This document shows positions 9,754-19,460 of a DNA stretch of 64,000 nt, piece after piece. Positions within the stretch are counted from its first letter, which is position 1. The number at the start of each line of letters is the position of its first letter. Made by a program: the position numbers and the translations under genes. Below the pieces are notes generated by a model. The model was given only the letters and a program-made list of their open reading frames with translations, made no database searches and was not told the origin of the DNA. The DNA lies in assembly GCA_965218865.1 (NCBI GenBank), contig CBDCME010000078.1, forward strand, positions 1 through 64,000, in the 5' to 3' direction. Source of the DNA: CBDCME01 sp965218865. Its GTDB lineage: Bacteria; Pseudomonadota; Alphaproteobacteria; JAAXGF01.

Positions 9754-11242
9754 TTAGATGGTTGCAAGATAATGCAGCGCCTTGAGGCCGGGCATAAAAA
9801 AGTGGGCACCGCCAACCGTGCGAACGAACCGCGGGAAGCCCGTTACACGATGCCGTAGCGGCGTTGCCGGCACTGTAAAGTGGCATTCGGGCGGGGCGGC
9901 GTCCGTATCCCCACTATGTGGCACCTCAAGGCGTGTGCGATCGCCCAGCAGGGGATCGGATTCATCATACAGACCGGCAAATTTCGAGGAATTGATCCAA
10001 GTATCGGCGATAAATTCGAACTGGCGGTTAAAGGTCACGTTGAAACAAACGAAATGCAGCCCGCGCTCCTCCCCGTCATCGGAACCGTTAGCGATATTTT
10101 CGGGCGACGTCAGGCTCGCGACCGCCGGACCGTACGGTCGGCCCCGTCGAATAATTCGATGCCGCCGGTTGATTTGCAGGGACCGCTCGGACCCCGGATC
10201 GGGATCCAGCGAATCACGCGGGTTGGCGCGGCGAACATGCGCGCCGATGGGGCACTTCAACCCGTAGCGATCACCGTCATGGTAGTTGAAATCGTTTGCG
10301 GTTTTCAAGCCCTCCTTTTCGCGGTCGGGAGACACGGCCAGCGGGGTTCCATTCGGCCATCTGCCGACCATTTTCGCGGCCAGGGCGACCGCTTCGAGCG
10401 GGCTGCCTTGCGCCGCCTGCCGCATCTTGTTCCAAAATCCGTAAACGTCTTGGGACAATTGGCGAAAAACCAAATAACTGCCGTTCCGCCCGAGATCCTT
10501 GTCGCCCGACCCTTCGGCGTCCTTGGGCAAAAGGTTTTGGGGATCTTCGCGGAAGTCAATCAACGGGCGCGGGGCATAGAGGTCGTATTCATTCTTGTAC
10601 CCCAGAAAAAATTCGCCCGGCGCCACCAGATTCGGCCCCGAATCAACGCCCTCGATACCGGCGTTGGAGATACCGTCGCGAAATCCGAAATGCTCTTTAT
10701 GGTCAGGCAGTCTATTGGTCGTAAGTTCGGGGTCCAACGCTTTCAAACCACCGGACGGAAGACTGGCTTTCACATCAGTGAGTAATTTTTTAAAGGTCTT
10801 CTCAACGGAGCCATAAAACATAAGCAGCATGTGAATGTTTTCTTCATCCGAGGCGAGACCGCGCCGCCCGCCCCACGTCCATTTCTCTGGATGGCTACGG
10901 CCGGAATCACCTATATATTTTTGGCGGCGCGGGGTCGTCATGCCCAACTGGAACTGATACGCGAATTGTTTAGCCGTGGCCTCGGGCAAAATCAAGCTCA
11001 AGCAGTCCCCGGTAGGTCAGGGCAATCTGAAAAGCGGTATTTGTCGGGGCGTGGGAATCCTGGTGCCGAATGGCTTCGGCTTTTACAGCGTTCGTGACTT
11101 TGTCCCGCCATTTGTTCAGCCAGGAACGCGCCTTCGCCGAATCGACAATTTTGACCAACAAGAACCGCGCGAGTGCAAACTTGCCGTATCCCCGCAGGAT
11201 AAGTCCCTGGATATCAAACATTTCCTCTTTGATCGTGGGCAT
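9754..11242 (-). pseudogene. DyP-type heme peroxidase, one frameshift
   Basis: The N-terminal frame (ATG 11242, MPTIKEEMFDIQGLI) has the usual start of the longer DyP peroxidases and reaches FQIALTYRGLL. Near 11000 the frame shifts by one base to LPEATAKQFAYQFQLGM. The rest is typical: DHKEHFGFRDGISN (distal GXXDG motif), PIGAHVRRANPRDS (proximal heme His), RRHRIIRRGRPYG and GLHFVCFNVTFNRQFEF. It would oxidise dyes or phenolics with hydrogen peroxide. No signal peptide is seen. It is 43 bp downstream of an unknown gene on the same strand, so they probably form an operon. One indel separates it from an intact gene. Confidence 0.8.
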
Positions 11243-11285
11243 CGGATCTCCGTCCATGGGCCGTGTTTCAAGTCAAATTCGCAAA

Positions 11286-12682
11286 TTAAAAGCGGTGCAG
11301 CCACGCCTCTGTCTCGGGAGGGATCAGGGATTTAAAAAGATCGGCCCGGATGGCGCCATTGTTGACCAGGTTCAAGGCGCTAAATTCCGGATACGCCGAA
11401 TACCATAGGGGCGAGGTCACCTGGTGGTTGTGAAGGATGCGCCTGAATTCAAATTCGTTGTTCGCCCCACCGCCAATAATGAACTTTGTTTTGGGATATC
11501 CCTCCCCATTGCCGAACGTCAAATTCAACCCCGCGGGCGCGATATCGACAAAATCGCTGTTATAGTTTTCCATGCTGCCGTCGTAGTTACTCGCAAAAAC
11601 CAACCGGTTGCTCCCCGCCATGATCATCTAGCGCGCGGAGTGAATCGTCTTGATCCCGGCCAGGCTGCCCGAATCGAAAAGAAGCCGCCCGCCGACATCC
11701 ACGATCCGGTAAATCAGGTTGGTCCCCCACCGGCAGAAGGCCCCCCCCCCTTGATGCGGCCGGCCGCGAAGAAAGGACTTTGAACGGCGCCGTGATCGTC
11801 CAAACTCTCGAGCTGTTCCAATTGCAAAGGCGTCAGTTGGCCAATTTCGTCCGACATCCCATGGTTGCCCGGATTCAACCGCGGGGACAATCGCGAGGCG
11901 GCATCCACCACCGCGATGCCAACCCTTTTCAACCCGCCCCCCACCAAGCGGCCAGTGCCGCGAAGGATCCGCCGCAAAAACCCAGGCTCGGGCTCGGGCT
12001 CGGGATCTGGTTGTAATCCCAGAACCGCCCGCACGTGTTGTTGGATATCCGACCGAATCTTTCGCGACGATTTCCCGAACCAGTCTTGCTCGTCAACGAA
12101 TTTTACGATGGTGTTGCGCAGTTTCGCGTCGTCCTTCACTTGTGAAACGGTCCGGCCCGGCTTGTTCACGTAAAAAGCCTGGGGCGTCGAACCGTGTTCC
12201 ACGAAATAGGCCGCGCTGTCGCAATTTTCCGGAAAGCCCGAACAATGCGCATACAAACCGTCGAGCAGCGGCGTTCCGCCATCGGCGCGGCGCAGGCGGT
12301 GGAGGTGATTTGCGCGCGTTCCATCGACGGAGGCGAGATAGATGAGTTCTCCCGGAGAATTTTGGCCGTCATCCGATTTATCTTTGTTCGCGTATAGAAT
12401 GAAGCACCTGGCGAAATGCACATGCGGTTTATATTTGTCCACATGCGGTTTATCTTTGTCCCACTGTTTGAAATAATCACGAAAACGGGCCTGAACCTTG
12501 GGATCATATTCCCAGTAAATGACCTTTGCATTTTTGCTGTCCGCCCGTTTATTGACGACACCTATCGCGGTCTCGAGATCCGCCAGTTTGCCGGGGGCGA
12601 TCGGAGCGACAATGGTGACAGGCGCTTGTTGCAATATTTTCCTCCCTTTGACGCAGCCGGTTGGTTCCGACGCTATTCTCAT
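11286..12682 (-). pseudogene. unknown protein upstream of DyP peroxidase, two lesions
   Basis: Three pieces read as one protein of about 465 residues. The first (from 12682) contains APIAPGKLADLETAIG, HFARCFILY and a 21-bp tandem repeat giving DKYKPHV-like units. It ends at a run of ten C (11741-11750), where a frameshift is needed. The next piece, WGTNLIYRIVDVGGRLLFD then IKTIHSAR, stops at TAG 11628-11630. The last, SNRLVFASNYDGSMENY then SPLWYSAYPEFSALN, ends at 11286. I do not know a function; the spacing suggests co-transcription with the DyP gene. The TAG replaces a residue I cannot name with certainty. Confidence 0.6.
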
Positions 12683-12835
12683 GATCAGGCGTTGTCGGTT
12701 GGTACTTTAACGCAAAATCCATCGCGGATAAAGGATTAATGGCGAGGGATCTACGCGACCTCCCATGGCTTACGACGCTTCTTAGCACCAAAACGACCAT
12801 CATGAAGTATCGCCAGCTGGCTTGATTTTTCCGCC

Positions 12836-13657
12836 TCACTGGCGCCGGGTGAAACTGCGGCGCAGGACCGCGGGCGCCATCTTCAGCCAACGGCTCAGCC
12901 GTGGCCGGGACTGGCGGAGACTGCGTTGGTACGGTTCGGGGTGTACCAGGGCCCGTGGTTCGCCGTCCCCGGCGGCGGCGGCCAACTTCGGGTGTGCCGC
13001 CAGGGCCTCGAGGTTGGCGAACAAAAGGATATTCTGCTTGTACCACCAGGTCACCGAGGTGTCGTTCCAGATCTCCGAACGAAGATTGTCGATCGCCCGG
13101 TAGCCGTGGGCCGCGAACAACCTTGCCCAATAGGCCGGCCATTGTTCGTTGACGTGATTGACGCCGCCCTGGCCCGGGATCGCGGCCGAAAAAAGCACCA
13201 CCGGCGCGAGCGACGTCAGTTCGGCGACGAAACCGGCGGCCCGGTCCGGCGGCAGATGCTCGGCGACTTCGAGCGCCAGCGCCAGATCGAAGCGTCTTTC
13301 GATTCCCAAGGGTCGATCGAGGGCGCCGCGGCGGAACCGCGCCAGGTCGATCTTGAGCTGCGAAACCTTGATCCAGGGACCGGCGATTCCCAGGACCTCG
13401 GCGCCGCAAAGGGTGGCGAATACCGCCAGCCAACCGCCGTCGCCGCAGCCCAGATCGACGACGCTGCGCACCGGCATGAGGGCCTGGATCAGGGGCACGA
13501 TCCGGCGGGCCGAAGGCTCGGCCGTGGTCTCGAGATCACGGTAGAATTGGTCGTTATAACTTGCCAAGGTCCGCCACCATCCAGCCCCGATTCCTACCCC
13601 TTGGGCCGCGGGGGTTCGGCCGCGCCGCCGCGGTCCGAGGTCTCCTTTTCGAGCCAT
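12836..13657 (-). CDS. class I SAM-dependent methyltransferase
   Basis: The methyltransferase core is clear: SVVDLGCGDGGWLAVFATL (SAM motif I), DLALALEVAEHLPPDRA (motif II/III area) and a later WYKQNILLFAN. It is preceded by SYNDQFYRDLE, a common opening in nucleotide-sugar or glycan methyltransferases. The start is uncertain: ATG 13657 overlaps the end of asnB, and later starts are possible. Overlap with asnB implies one transcript. The substrate is unknown; O-methylation of a surface glycan is a guess from the neighbours. Confidence 0.75.
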   Translation of the reverse strand: MARKGDLGPRRRGRTPAAQGVGIGAGWWRTLASYNDQFYRDLETTAEPSARRIVPLIQALMPVRSVVDLGCGDGGWLAVFATLCGAEVLGIAGPWIKVSQLKIDLARFRRGALDRPLGIERRFDLALALEVAEHLPPDRAAGFVAELTSLAPVVLFSAAIPGQGGVNHVNEQWPAYWARLFAAHGYRAIDNLRSEIWNDTSVTWWYKQNILLFANLEALAAHPKLAAAAGDGEPRALVHPEPYQRSLRQSRPRLSRWLKMAPAVLRRSFTRRQ

Positions 13658-14463
13658 GCATGCAGCATGAGGACCGTCCACAGGGGATACGTCCAGTTCC
13701 GGCGCCCCTGGCGATGTTCGCGCCAGCGGGCCCGCACCGACCGTGGCGCCAAGAGGCCGTGTTCCGCGAGGCGCCGATCATTTAACAGTTCTTCCGCCCA
13801 GTCGCGCAAGCCCTGGCGCAACCAGCGCCCCACCGGCGCCTCGAAGCCCATTTTGGGGCGCTCGACAAGTTCGCGCGGGACCCGACGGTAGAGAACTTGG
13901 CGGAGGAGCCACTTGCCCTCGCCGTTTCGGATCTTGAGAGCCAAGGGCAACGACCAGGAGAACTCGGCGATGCGGTAGTCGAGGAGCGGGGCCCGTGCCT
14001 CCAGGCTCGCGGCCATGCTGGCCCGATCGATTTTGGTCAAGAGGGCGTCGGGCAAATATGTCAACGCATCGGTGAGCATGAACCGCTCGGCCAGGCTGGG
14101 CATGGGGGCCGGCCCAAAGACGGAGTCGAAGGCCGGTATCCCCGGGGCCGGGACGATTCCGTCGCCGTCACGCCAGAGGGACCGATGGTCGCGGTAGAAC
14201 CGGCCCACGTCGGTGGCGGCGTAGGGGGCCAAGAGCTTGCGCAGACGCCGCGCCGGGCGGGCCGAGCGGCCGTCGAGCAAGGACATGGCTCGGCTCGCGG
14301 CGCGGCGTAGGGGCCGCGGTGCCTGGCGGACCCGATCCCAGCGCTCGGGGGCCGCGCGGTAGCGTCCGTAACCGCCGAAAAGCTCGTCGCCGCCGTCACC
14401 CGAAATCCCCACGGTGACGCTGCGGCGGGTCAGGCGGCAGAGCATCAGGGTGGGAATTTGCGA
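13594..14463 (-). pseudogene. asnB: asparagine synthetase, 3' part after transposon
   Basis: This is the synthetase half: after the junction IPTLMLCRLTRR comes VTVGISGDGGDELFGGYGRY, then AERFMLTDALTYLPDALLTK, IDRASMAASLEARAPLLDYR and FEAPVGRWLR. It continues exactly from the 5' part at 16833-17899 when the IS1595 transposon and one ATTTGCGA copy are removed (DASQ then IPTL). The enzyme would amidate aspartate with glutamine nitrogen; such AsnB paralogues are common in exopolysaccharide loci. Its stop overlaps the methyltransferase start. Confidence 0.85.
14456..14463. repeat. 8-bp target duplication ATTTGCGA, left copy
   Basis: ATTTGCGA is repeated at 16833-16840. Eight bp is the standard IS1595-family target duplication. 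Rejoining at this site restores the asnB frame. Confidence 0.9.
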
Positions 14464-14477
14464 CGGAATTTCCTAGA

Positions 14478-14948
14478 TTAAGACATTGACGATCTTCGCT
14501 TTCTAGATTTTGGCATTGTTGCCCTAAGCGAGTTCAAAGCTATCCACCTCTCATCCGATGGACGCTTGACTTGCCAATATATCCAACCATTCAGTGCAGT
14601 AACTCTCGCAGCTCCAGCCGCGGCCCTAGACGGCGAATTATACGATCTGCCTTCCACATGCCATGTACCGTTTTTAATCACGCCGTGATATTCATGGTCG
14701 TTGCATTCCATTTTCAATTCTGTGCCCGGCGGCAGAATTACCCCATATCGTCCCTTCCAACTTCCACGTGACATCGGCTTACGTGGTTCAACCAGTTCAG
14801 CAGTTGCTTCAGGCGGATCATCTCTGAGCTTCAAAAGACGACGAAGCGCAACGTTATCTGACTCGTGGAATCCTCGCTTTTCTATCACGATCAGTTGATA
14901 GACCTCGAAGTCAATTTCGATGGATCGAGTGCGGGTCCCCTTTGTCAT
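14478..14948 (-). CDS. passenger gene: RHH/SeqA-like plus RAMA-domain protein
   Basis: 156 residues. The N-terminus (RSIEIDFEVYQLIVIEKRGF, then HESDNVALRRLLKL) looks like a ribbon-helix-helix or SeqA-N segment. The C-terminal half (LPPGTELKMECNDHEYHGVI, GTWHVEGRSYNSPSRAA, LNGWIYWQVKR) follows the RAMA pattern, a small domain found with restriction and DNA-modification enzymes and predicted to read modified DNA. DNA binding is therefore inferred. It starts 9 bp after the P63C stop and ends beside the inverted repeat. Apparently intact. The family calls are by eye. Confidence 0.65.
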   Translation of the reverse strand: MTKGTRTRSIEIDFEVYQLIVIEKRGFHESDNVALRRLLKLRDDPPEATAELVEPRKPMSRGSWKGRYGVILPPGTELKMECNDHEYHGVIKNGTWHVEGRSYNSPSRAAAGAARVTALNGWIYWQVKRPSDERWIALNSLRATMPKSRKRRSSMS

Positions 14949-14957
14949 GCTTTCCTC

Positions 14958-15851
14958 TCAATCGTCTCCGAGGTCCAGTTCGTATTGATCGCGTAGCTTC
15001 GGGAAGGCTCGTTTGAGACTGCGCTGAAACACCCCCCAGTTCGGTGCGGCGCGCATGAGCGCCCGGACGGCTGCGATGTGTTGGTTCAATTTGATGTAGC
15101 CGGGATCGGGCTTGAACCACTGATGATGCCGCCACTTACGCTCACCGCCGGGTTGCCTCGGGTTAAGTTGCCGCAGTTCTTCGAGAACCCCAGGGCGATC
15201 CGGGCGTAAACCATGTCGTCGGTCCAACTTCCTACGATCTTCGGTCGCTTGACGGCATACTCCATGGGCCACTTGCGAAGGTGGCAAATTTCGAGATAAA
15301 AGCCGTAAGGATAGGTTTTCTTCCACGGCTGAAGTTCCGCCACGATGAACTTTTCAAGGATCGTAGCGAGCGCACGTTCATGGCGAATACGCTGATATCC
15401 GGTAACCTCGTCCACTACTGCCTCGATACCAACCCGGGCAAAGCCCCGCATTAGGAGTTCGCATCGGGCAGCTATGTGCAGTTGTTGTGTTTGCAACACG
15501 CCGTCATTGCGAGCAGCCAGTACGGCTTCACAAAGATCGGCCAGAAGAGCTGCGGGGTAGCCATACGCGATTCCTCCCTGCGGAAGGTGGAATCTGACCG
15601 GGGTTTGGATCACACCCGTTAACTTTTTGGAAACAAAGGGATTTATCAGCTTCCCGGTCGAAAAAGCCAAGAGTCGATCACTACCGCCGGAACCGCCGCT
15701 GCCACGGGCCATGCCAAGCCCGGAAATTCATGGCAGCCTGTACCAATACGCGCGTCTCGTCTTCAAGCACGTAGCACGGGATTTCAATGTCCCCTATGAC
15801 CAGTGGTCGGTCAGGGGCGCCAGCGATGACTTTCAAAGGTTCCTTGGCCAT
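14958..15851 (-). pseudogene. passenger gene: P63C-domain protein, two frameshifts
   Basis: ATG 15851 overlaps the transposase stop (TGATG). Frame one gives MAKEPLKVIAGAPDRPLVIG, DIEIPCYVLEDETRVLVQAA, then shifts near 15700 to MARGSGGSGGSDRLLAF and INPFVSKKLTGVI. The P63C part is ATILEKFIVAELQPWKKTYP, YGFYLEICHLRKWPMEYAVK, RPKIVGSWTDDMVYARIA. A second shift near 15190 leads to PGVLEELRQLNPR, HHQWF and HIAAVRALMRAAPNWGVFQR. P63C proteins occur in phages and plasmids and their role is unknown. Order and length match the family once the two one-base shifts are repaired. Confidence 0.75.
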
Positions 15852-16735
15852 CACACCACCCCCAACCCACGATTGATGGTGAGATCAAAGGCCGCTAGAG
15901 GATCGGCCTTGCGCAAGTTGTAGCGGTAGCAGAACTCATCGACGTACTTTTGCAGGTGACGGCGGCTCACGCTGTGGAACTGGCCGAACATCCCGCGCTT
16001 CAAGAGCGCCCAAAACCCTTCAATCGTGTTGGTGTGAATGTCACCGTTCACGTACCAGTCATCGTGCTTGATGACACTGTGCGGCAACAGCTTGGACATG
16101 CCCAGATACGCTTTGTATTCGTCTGTGATGAGGCTGGCCTTGGAAGTGTCCACGCGATCCCGCACGAATGCCCGCATGTGCTTTCCCTTCATCTTGCCCT
16201 TATGAACGGCCTTAGCCGTGACGTTGCCGCCACGCTCGACAGCGCCGACGACGGGAGCCTTTTTGGTTCCCCGACCCGTCTTGTGCTTGCCGTCCGGCCC
16301 GTCGCCCTTGGTTCCCTTGCGCGGCTTGCCACCAACGTACGTCTCATCCATCTCGACGATGCCAGTCAGCATGTCGCGTTGCTCGCCCTGCGTCATAGCC
16401 TTGCGGATTTGCATGGTGATCCGCCAAGCGGTGTTCTTGTTCACGCTGATGTCGCGGGACAGTTGGAGGGCGGATAGTCCCTTTTTGGCGTTCAGCATGA
16501 GCATGATCGCCAGGAACCACTTTTGGAGCGGCAAGTGTGTGTGATGGAAGATCGTGCCGACCGTCACGCTGAACGAAGTGCCGCACGGATTACAGCAGTG
16601 GCGGTGTCTGTGAGGGGCCGTATTGTCCGATCCACAGTAGGGACAGAGAGGCTTATCACCCCACCGGGCTTTCTCCAGGTGGACTATGCAATCTTGTTGG
16701 GTGGGAAAACGCTCGAAAATCTGTATGATGTTCAT
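15851..16735 (-). CDS. IS1595-family transposase (ISXO2-like)
   Basis: 294 residues. A zinc ribbon comes first (CPYCGSDNT and, later, CCNPCGTSFS), then TVGTIFHHTHLPLQKWFLAI and an HTH-like LSRDISVNKNTAWR. The DDE(N)K core follows: VEMDETYVGG, SLITDEYKAY, HTNTIEGFWALLKRGMFGQF and YVDEFCYRYNLR. All catalytic positions are present and there is no frameshift, so the enzyme could be active. Its TGA overlaps the ATG of the P63C gene, coupling passenger translation to transposase translation. Confidence 0.93.
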   Translation of the reverse strand: MNIIQIFERFPTQQDCIVHLEKARWGDKPLCPYCGSDNTAPHRHRHCCNPCGTSFSVTVGTIFHHTHLPLQKWFLAIMLMLNAKKGLSALQLSRDISVNKNTAWRITMQIRKAMTQGEQRDMLTGIVEMDETYVGGKPRKGTKGDGPDGKHKTGRGTKKAPVVGAVERGGNVTAKAVHKGKMKGKHMRAFVRDRVDTSKASLITDEYKAYLGMSKLLPHSVIKHDDWYVNGDIHTNTIEGFWALLKRGMFGQFHSVSRRHLQKYVDEFCYRYNLRKADPLAAFDLTINRGLGVV

Positions 16736-16832
16736 GGCGAGCCGCCTTGGTTGGTGGTTGGTTCAATCTGTTGCAAGAATGAACGTACCACACATTAGGC
16801 GGCTCGTCAATGTCTTAATCTAGGAAATTCCG

Positions 16833-17899
16833 ATTTGCGAAGCGTCGGCGAAGGGCTCGTCGTACACTTCCGCCAAGCTCGGCAGGGTGGCGAGGCATTC
16901 GTCCTCGCCGACGCGCAGCTCGGTATGGTCGGTGCCCAGGTGGCGCGCGACCGCCGCCGCCTGCCGCGATTCGTCGTATTCGGCCTCGGCGAAGCCGATG
17001 CTGAAGGTCCTCACCCGGCCCATCTCCCGCAACGCCGCGACCACGGTCGAGCTGTCGATCCCGCCGGAGAGAAACGCGCCCACGGGCACGTCGGTCACCA
17101 TCCGCAGGGCCACCGAGTCGGCGATCAAGCGATCGAGACGCCCGATGGCTTCGGCCTCGTCGCCGACGAACGGCGCAGCAACCGCCTCGGCGGCCCGCTC
17201 CTCGGCCCGCCAATAGGCCTCGACCGCGCCGTGGACCCCATCCGCCCCGACTTCCAACAGGGTTCCCGGCGCCAGCTTGAGAATCCCGCGCCAGGCACTA
17301 TGGGGCGCCGGGACGTAGGCGTGACGCAAATAAAGCGCCAGGGCCTCCCGGTCCACCTCGCCGCGCCAGGCCGGGTGGCGCTTCAAGGCCTTGGCCTCGG
17401 AGGCGAACAGGAAAACCCCGTCCTGACGGCCATAATAGAGGGGCTTCTCGCCCAAACGGTCGCGGGCCAGGAAGAGGACGCGGCGCTCCCGATCCCAGAC
17501 GGCGAGGGCGAACATGCCGTTGAGCTTCGCCAGGGCGGGGCGCAAGCCCCAGTTGGCGATCGCCTCGATGAGGACCTCGGTATCCGATTCGCCGCGCCAT
17601 TCCCGCCGGCCCGCCGCCTCGAGCTCCGCCCTGAGCGCCCGATGGTTATAGATTTCGCCGTTGAAGACGAGTTGGTAGCGGCCCCCGGCGGAGGACATCG
17701 GCTGATCGCCCTCGGGCCCTGGGTCGATGATCGCCAGGCGCCGGAAACCGAGGGCCACGGGGGCGGCCGGGTCGGTCCAAACCCCGTTGCTGTCGGGACC
17801 GCGGTGGCGCAGGCTCTCGGCCATCGCCGCCGCGAGCGCCCGATCCCGCTCTTGGTCGCGAGGTCCCCTGGGATCGATGAAGCCGGCAATTCCGCACAT
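16833..17899 (-). pseudogene. asnB: asparagine synthetase, 5' part before transposon
   Basis: Starts at ATG 17899 with MCGIAGFIDPRGP, so Cys2 is the glutaminase nucleophile; LRHRGPDSNGVW and NGEIYNHRALRAEL complete the class II amidotransferase domain. The synthetase domain opens with VGAFLSGGIDSSTVVAALRE (ATP pyrophosphatase loop). The frame runs to YDEPFADASQI, where the IS1595 transposon enters; the rest is at 13594-14463. Without the insertion the protein would be of normal AsnB length. Currently interrupted and presumably inactive. Confidence 0.88.
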
Positions 17900-18035
17900 G
17901 GTGACGGGCAGGTGAATACGGGGTCGATTCGAATGAATCTCCCACCAGAGAAACGTCTTCAACCGCCCAGACGTCAAGGATTATTGCCCAGATAATTAAA
18001 TCAGGATGACCACCGATCCATGAGGAGACCGCGTC

Positions 18036-18305
18036 ATGGCGATTGAAATAGGCATGGGACCGGTGCAACCGCGAGGATTCATCCGCCGGTTGCCCGATGA
18101 TCTCTCCGTCACGGCTGCCGCCAAGGTCCTCGGCGGCCCGGCGCTGTCCAATCACGGCAAAGCTTCGCTCTCGCCGGCCCCGCGCGTCGAAAAAGCCTTC
18201 GGCGTCAAGATGGACACGCTCCTGCGCCTGCTGGCGCGCTACCACACGCATCATATGCGCCAACGCAAAGGGAGCGTTCGCGTGCCCCCTTACACGCCCA
18301 TTTGA
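18036..18305 (+). pseudogene. HigA-like antitoxin, degenerate
   Basis: The 89-codon frame has a good ribosome site (GAGGAGA) and keeps the HigA/VapI signature: MAIEIGMGPVQPRGFIRR, LSVTAAAKVLGG, NHGKASLSP, RVEKAFGVKMDTLLR, and HMRQRKGSVRVPPYTP. Relative to normal HigA it lacks about ten residues of the recognition helix region and has several odd substitutions. No toxin gene precedes it; the 5' flank only shows DVKDY, faintly like the HigB tail. Probably a dying, orphan antitoxin. Confidence 0.6.
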
Positions 18306-18582
18306 GTTGGCTGCCGGTTCATTCGATGACGAATTCGCACTTCTCTAATCGCGACCCTTCCGTCACGGGCTCCATGACCGAAACAGCCCCAATGGAACGG
18401 TTTGCGAACATGGGTACCGCTGACCGAGATAGGCGGGTATTGAGCCATTTCGGTCATTCCGGTTGCCCTCTATAAAGATGGCGTGCCTCATAGGCCATCG
18501 AGTGGCATTAAGTGGACGGCGCTTTGCTAAAGCGCACATAATGATATCATCCCAATTTCCAAGACATCGTAACTAGATTGCG
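18306..18582. other. intergenic region with a small hairpin
   Basis: No gene is seen. A short perfect hairpin (GCGCTTT, loop GCT, AAAGCGC) lies near 18520-18536, upstream of the DUF4062 gene. It has no T tract, so I do not call it a terminator. The stretch should contain the DUF4062 promoter. Confidence 0.3.
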
Positions 18583-19460
18583 ATGACCGGAAGCCGCAAA
18601 ATTATAAAGGTATTTCTCGCGTCTCTCGGAGACCTGAATGACGAGAGGCAAGCCGCGAAATCTGTCGTAGATGAAATCAACAAGATTTGGGCCGATTTCC
18701 TTGGCTATCAAGTTGAACTTGTGGGTTGGGAAGATACTTTTCCTGGGTTTGGCCGACCACAAACCCAGATCAATCATGACCTTGTGCGATGTGAATATTT
18801 TATCGGGATGATTTGGATGCGTTGGGGCACGTCGCCCGACGATACTGGGCACTACACCTCAGGTTTCGAGGAAGAATTTTCGATAGCATTATCTAATCAG
18901 CAAAAAAGATAAAGTGCCAGAGATAATCCTTTTTTTCAAAAATGTTGATGCCGAGCGGCTGAGTGATCCGGGTCCTCAACTCGAAAGGGTATTAAATTTC
19001 CAAAAAGAAATCAACGCTAAAAAGGAAATTCACCTCTGTATTTCGAGCTATGTCCAAAAGAAGAATTCGGAAGATACCCGCGAGAATGCTGACGAAAGCC
19101 AAATACGACCAACAGAAGACACTGCACGAAGAAACTTGTCCGAAACCAAGGCTGAATCAGAGCCGCTGTTTTCGGCGGAAGGCGATAGGTTTCTCAGAGG
19201 TCTCATCGCCAAATCGGAAGATCATGCAGGCCCAGAACACTTTGCGAATGTTGACGTCGCCCGCCTCCGGTTGCTCGCATCTGTCATCGGTAGCCGAGGC
19301 AACGATGACCAATGCTTAGGAGTGCACGACGCGAACATACTCTTCGTCCACCGCTCCGACCTTGACCTTAGTTTCGGTGAACAGGCAGGCTTGATTGATA
19401 GTGGTCTAACGCATTATTCGGGGGCAAACACGCCCCTGTGGTACTGGTGGCAATGTCTCG
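18583..19460 (+). pseudogene. DUF4062-domain protein, 5' part, frameshifted and cut by IS256
   Basis: ATG 18583 opens IIKVFLASLGDLNDERQAAK, VELVGWEDTFPGFGRPQTQI, CEYFIGMIWMRWGTSPDD and SGFEEEFSIAL, the DUF4062 pattern. The frame breaks in an A run near 18903, and one base over it resumes with VPEIILFFKNVD and LERVLNFQKEI, also typical of the family. It then runs on to PLWYWWQCL, where IS256 begins. The rest appears at 20898-22492. DUF4062 proteins often sit in NTPase or defence-like proteins; a role is not established here. Confidence 0.7.

Larger units (their letters stand above)
14464..16832 (-). mobile_element. IS1595-family transposon with two passenger genes
   Basis: The 2,369-bp unit has perfect 29-bp terminal inverted repeats (14464-14492 and 16804-16832, starting CGGAATTTCCTAGATTAAG) and an 8-bp target duplication. 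It carries three minus-strand genes: transposase, P63C-domain gene and RHH-RAMA gene. The first two overlap by one base and the last two are 9 bp apart, so they form one operon. It splits asnB. Passenger genes are known in the IS1595 family, but I do not recall this pair described. Confidence 0.9.

Noticed and set aside
8567..9757. Long plus-strand frame opposite kdsD
   Set aside because: Its composition (Arg, Gly, Pro, His) is that of a shadow frame; the SIS and CBS domains are on the other strand.
12416..12470. Short tandem repeat that might start a repeat array or CRISPR
   Set aside because: Only two 21-bp units, in frame in a coding gene, without spacers. No CRISPR array seen anywhere in the window.
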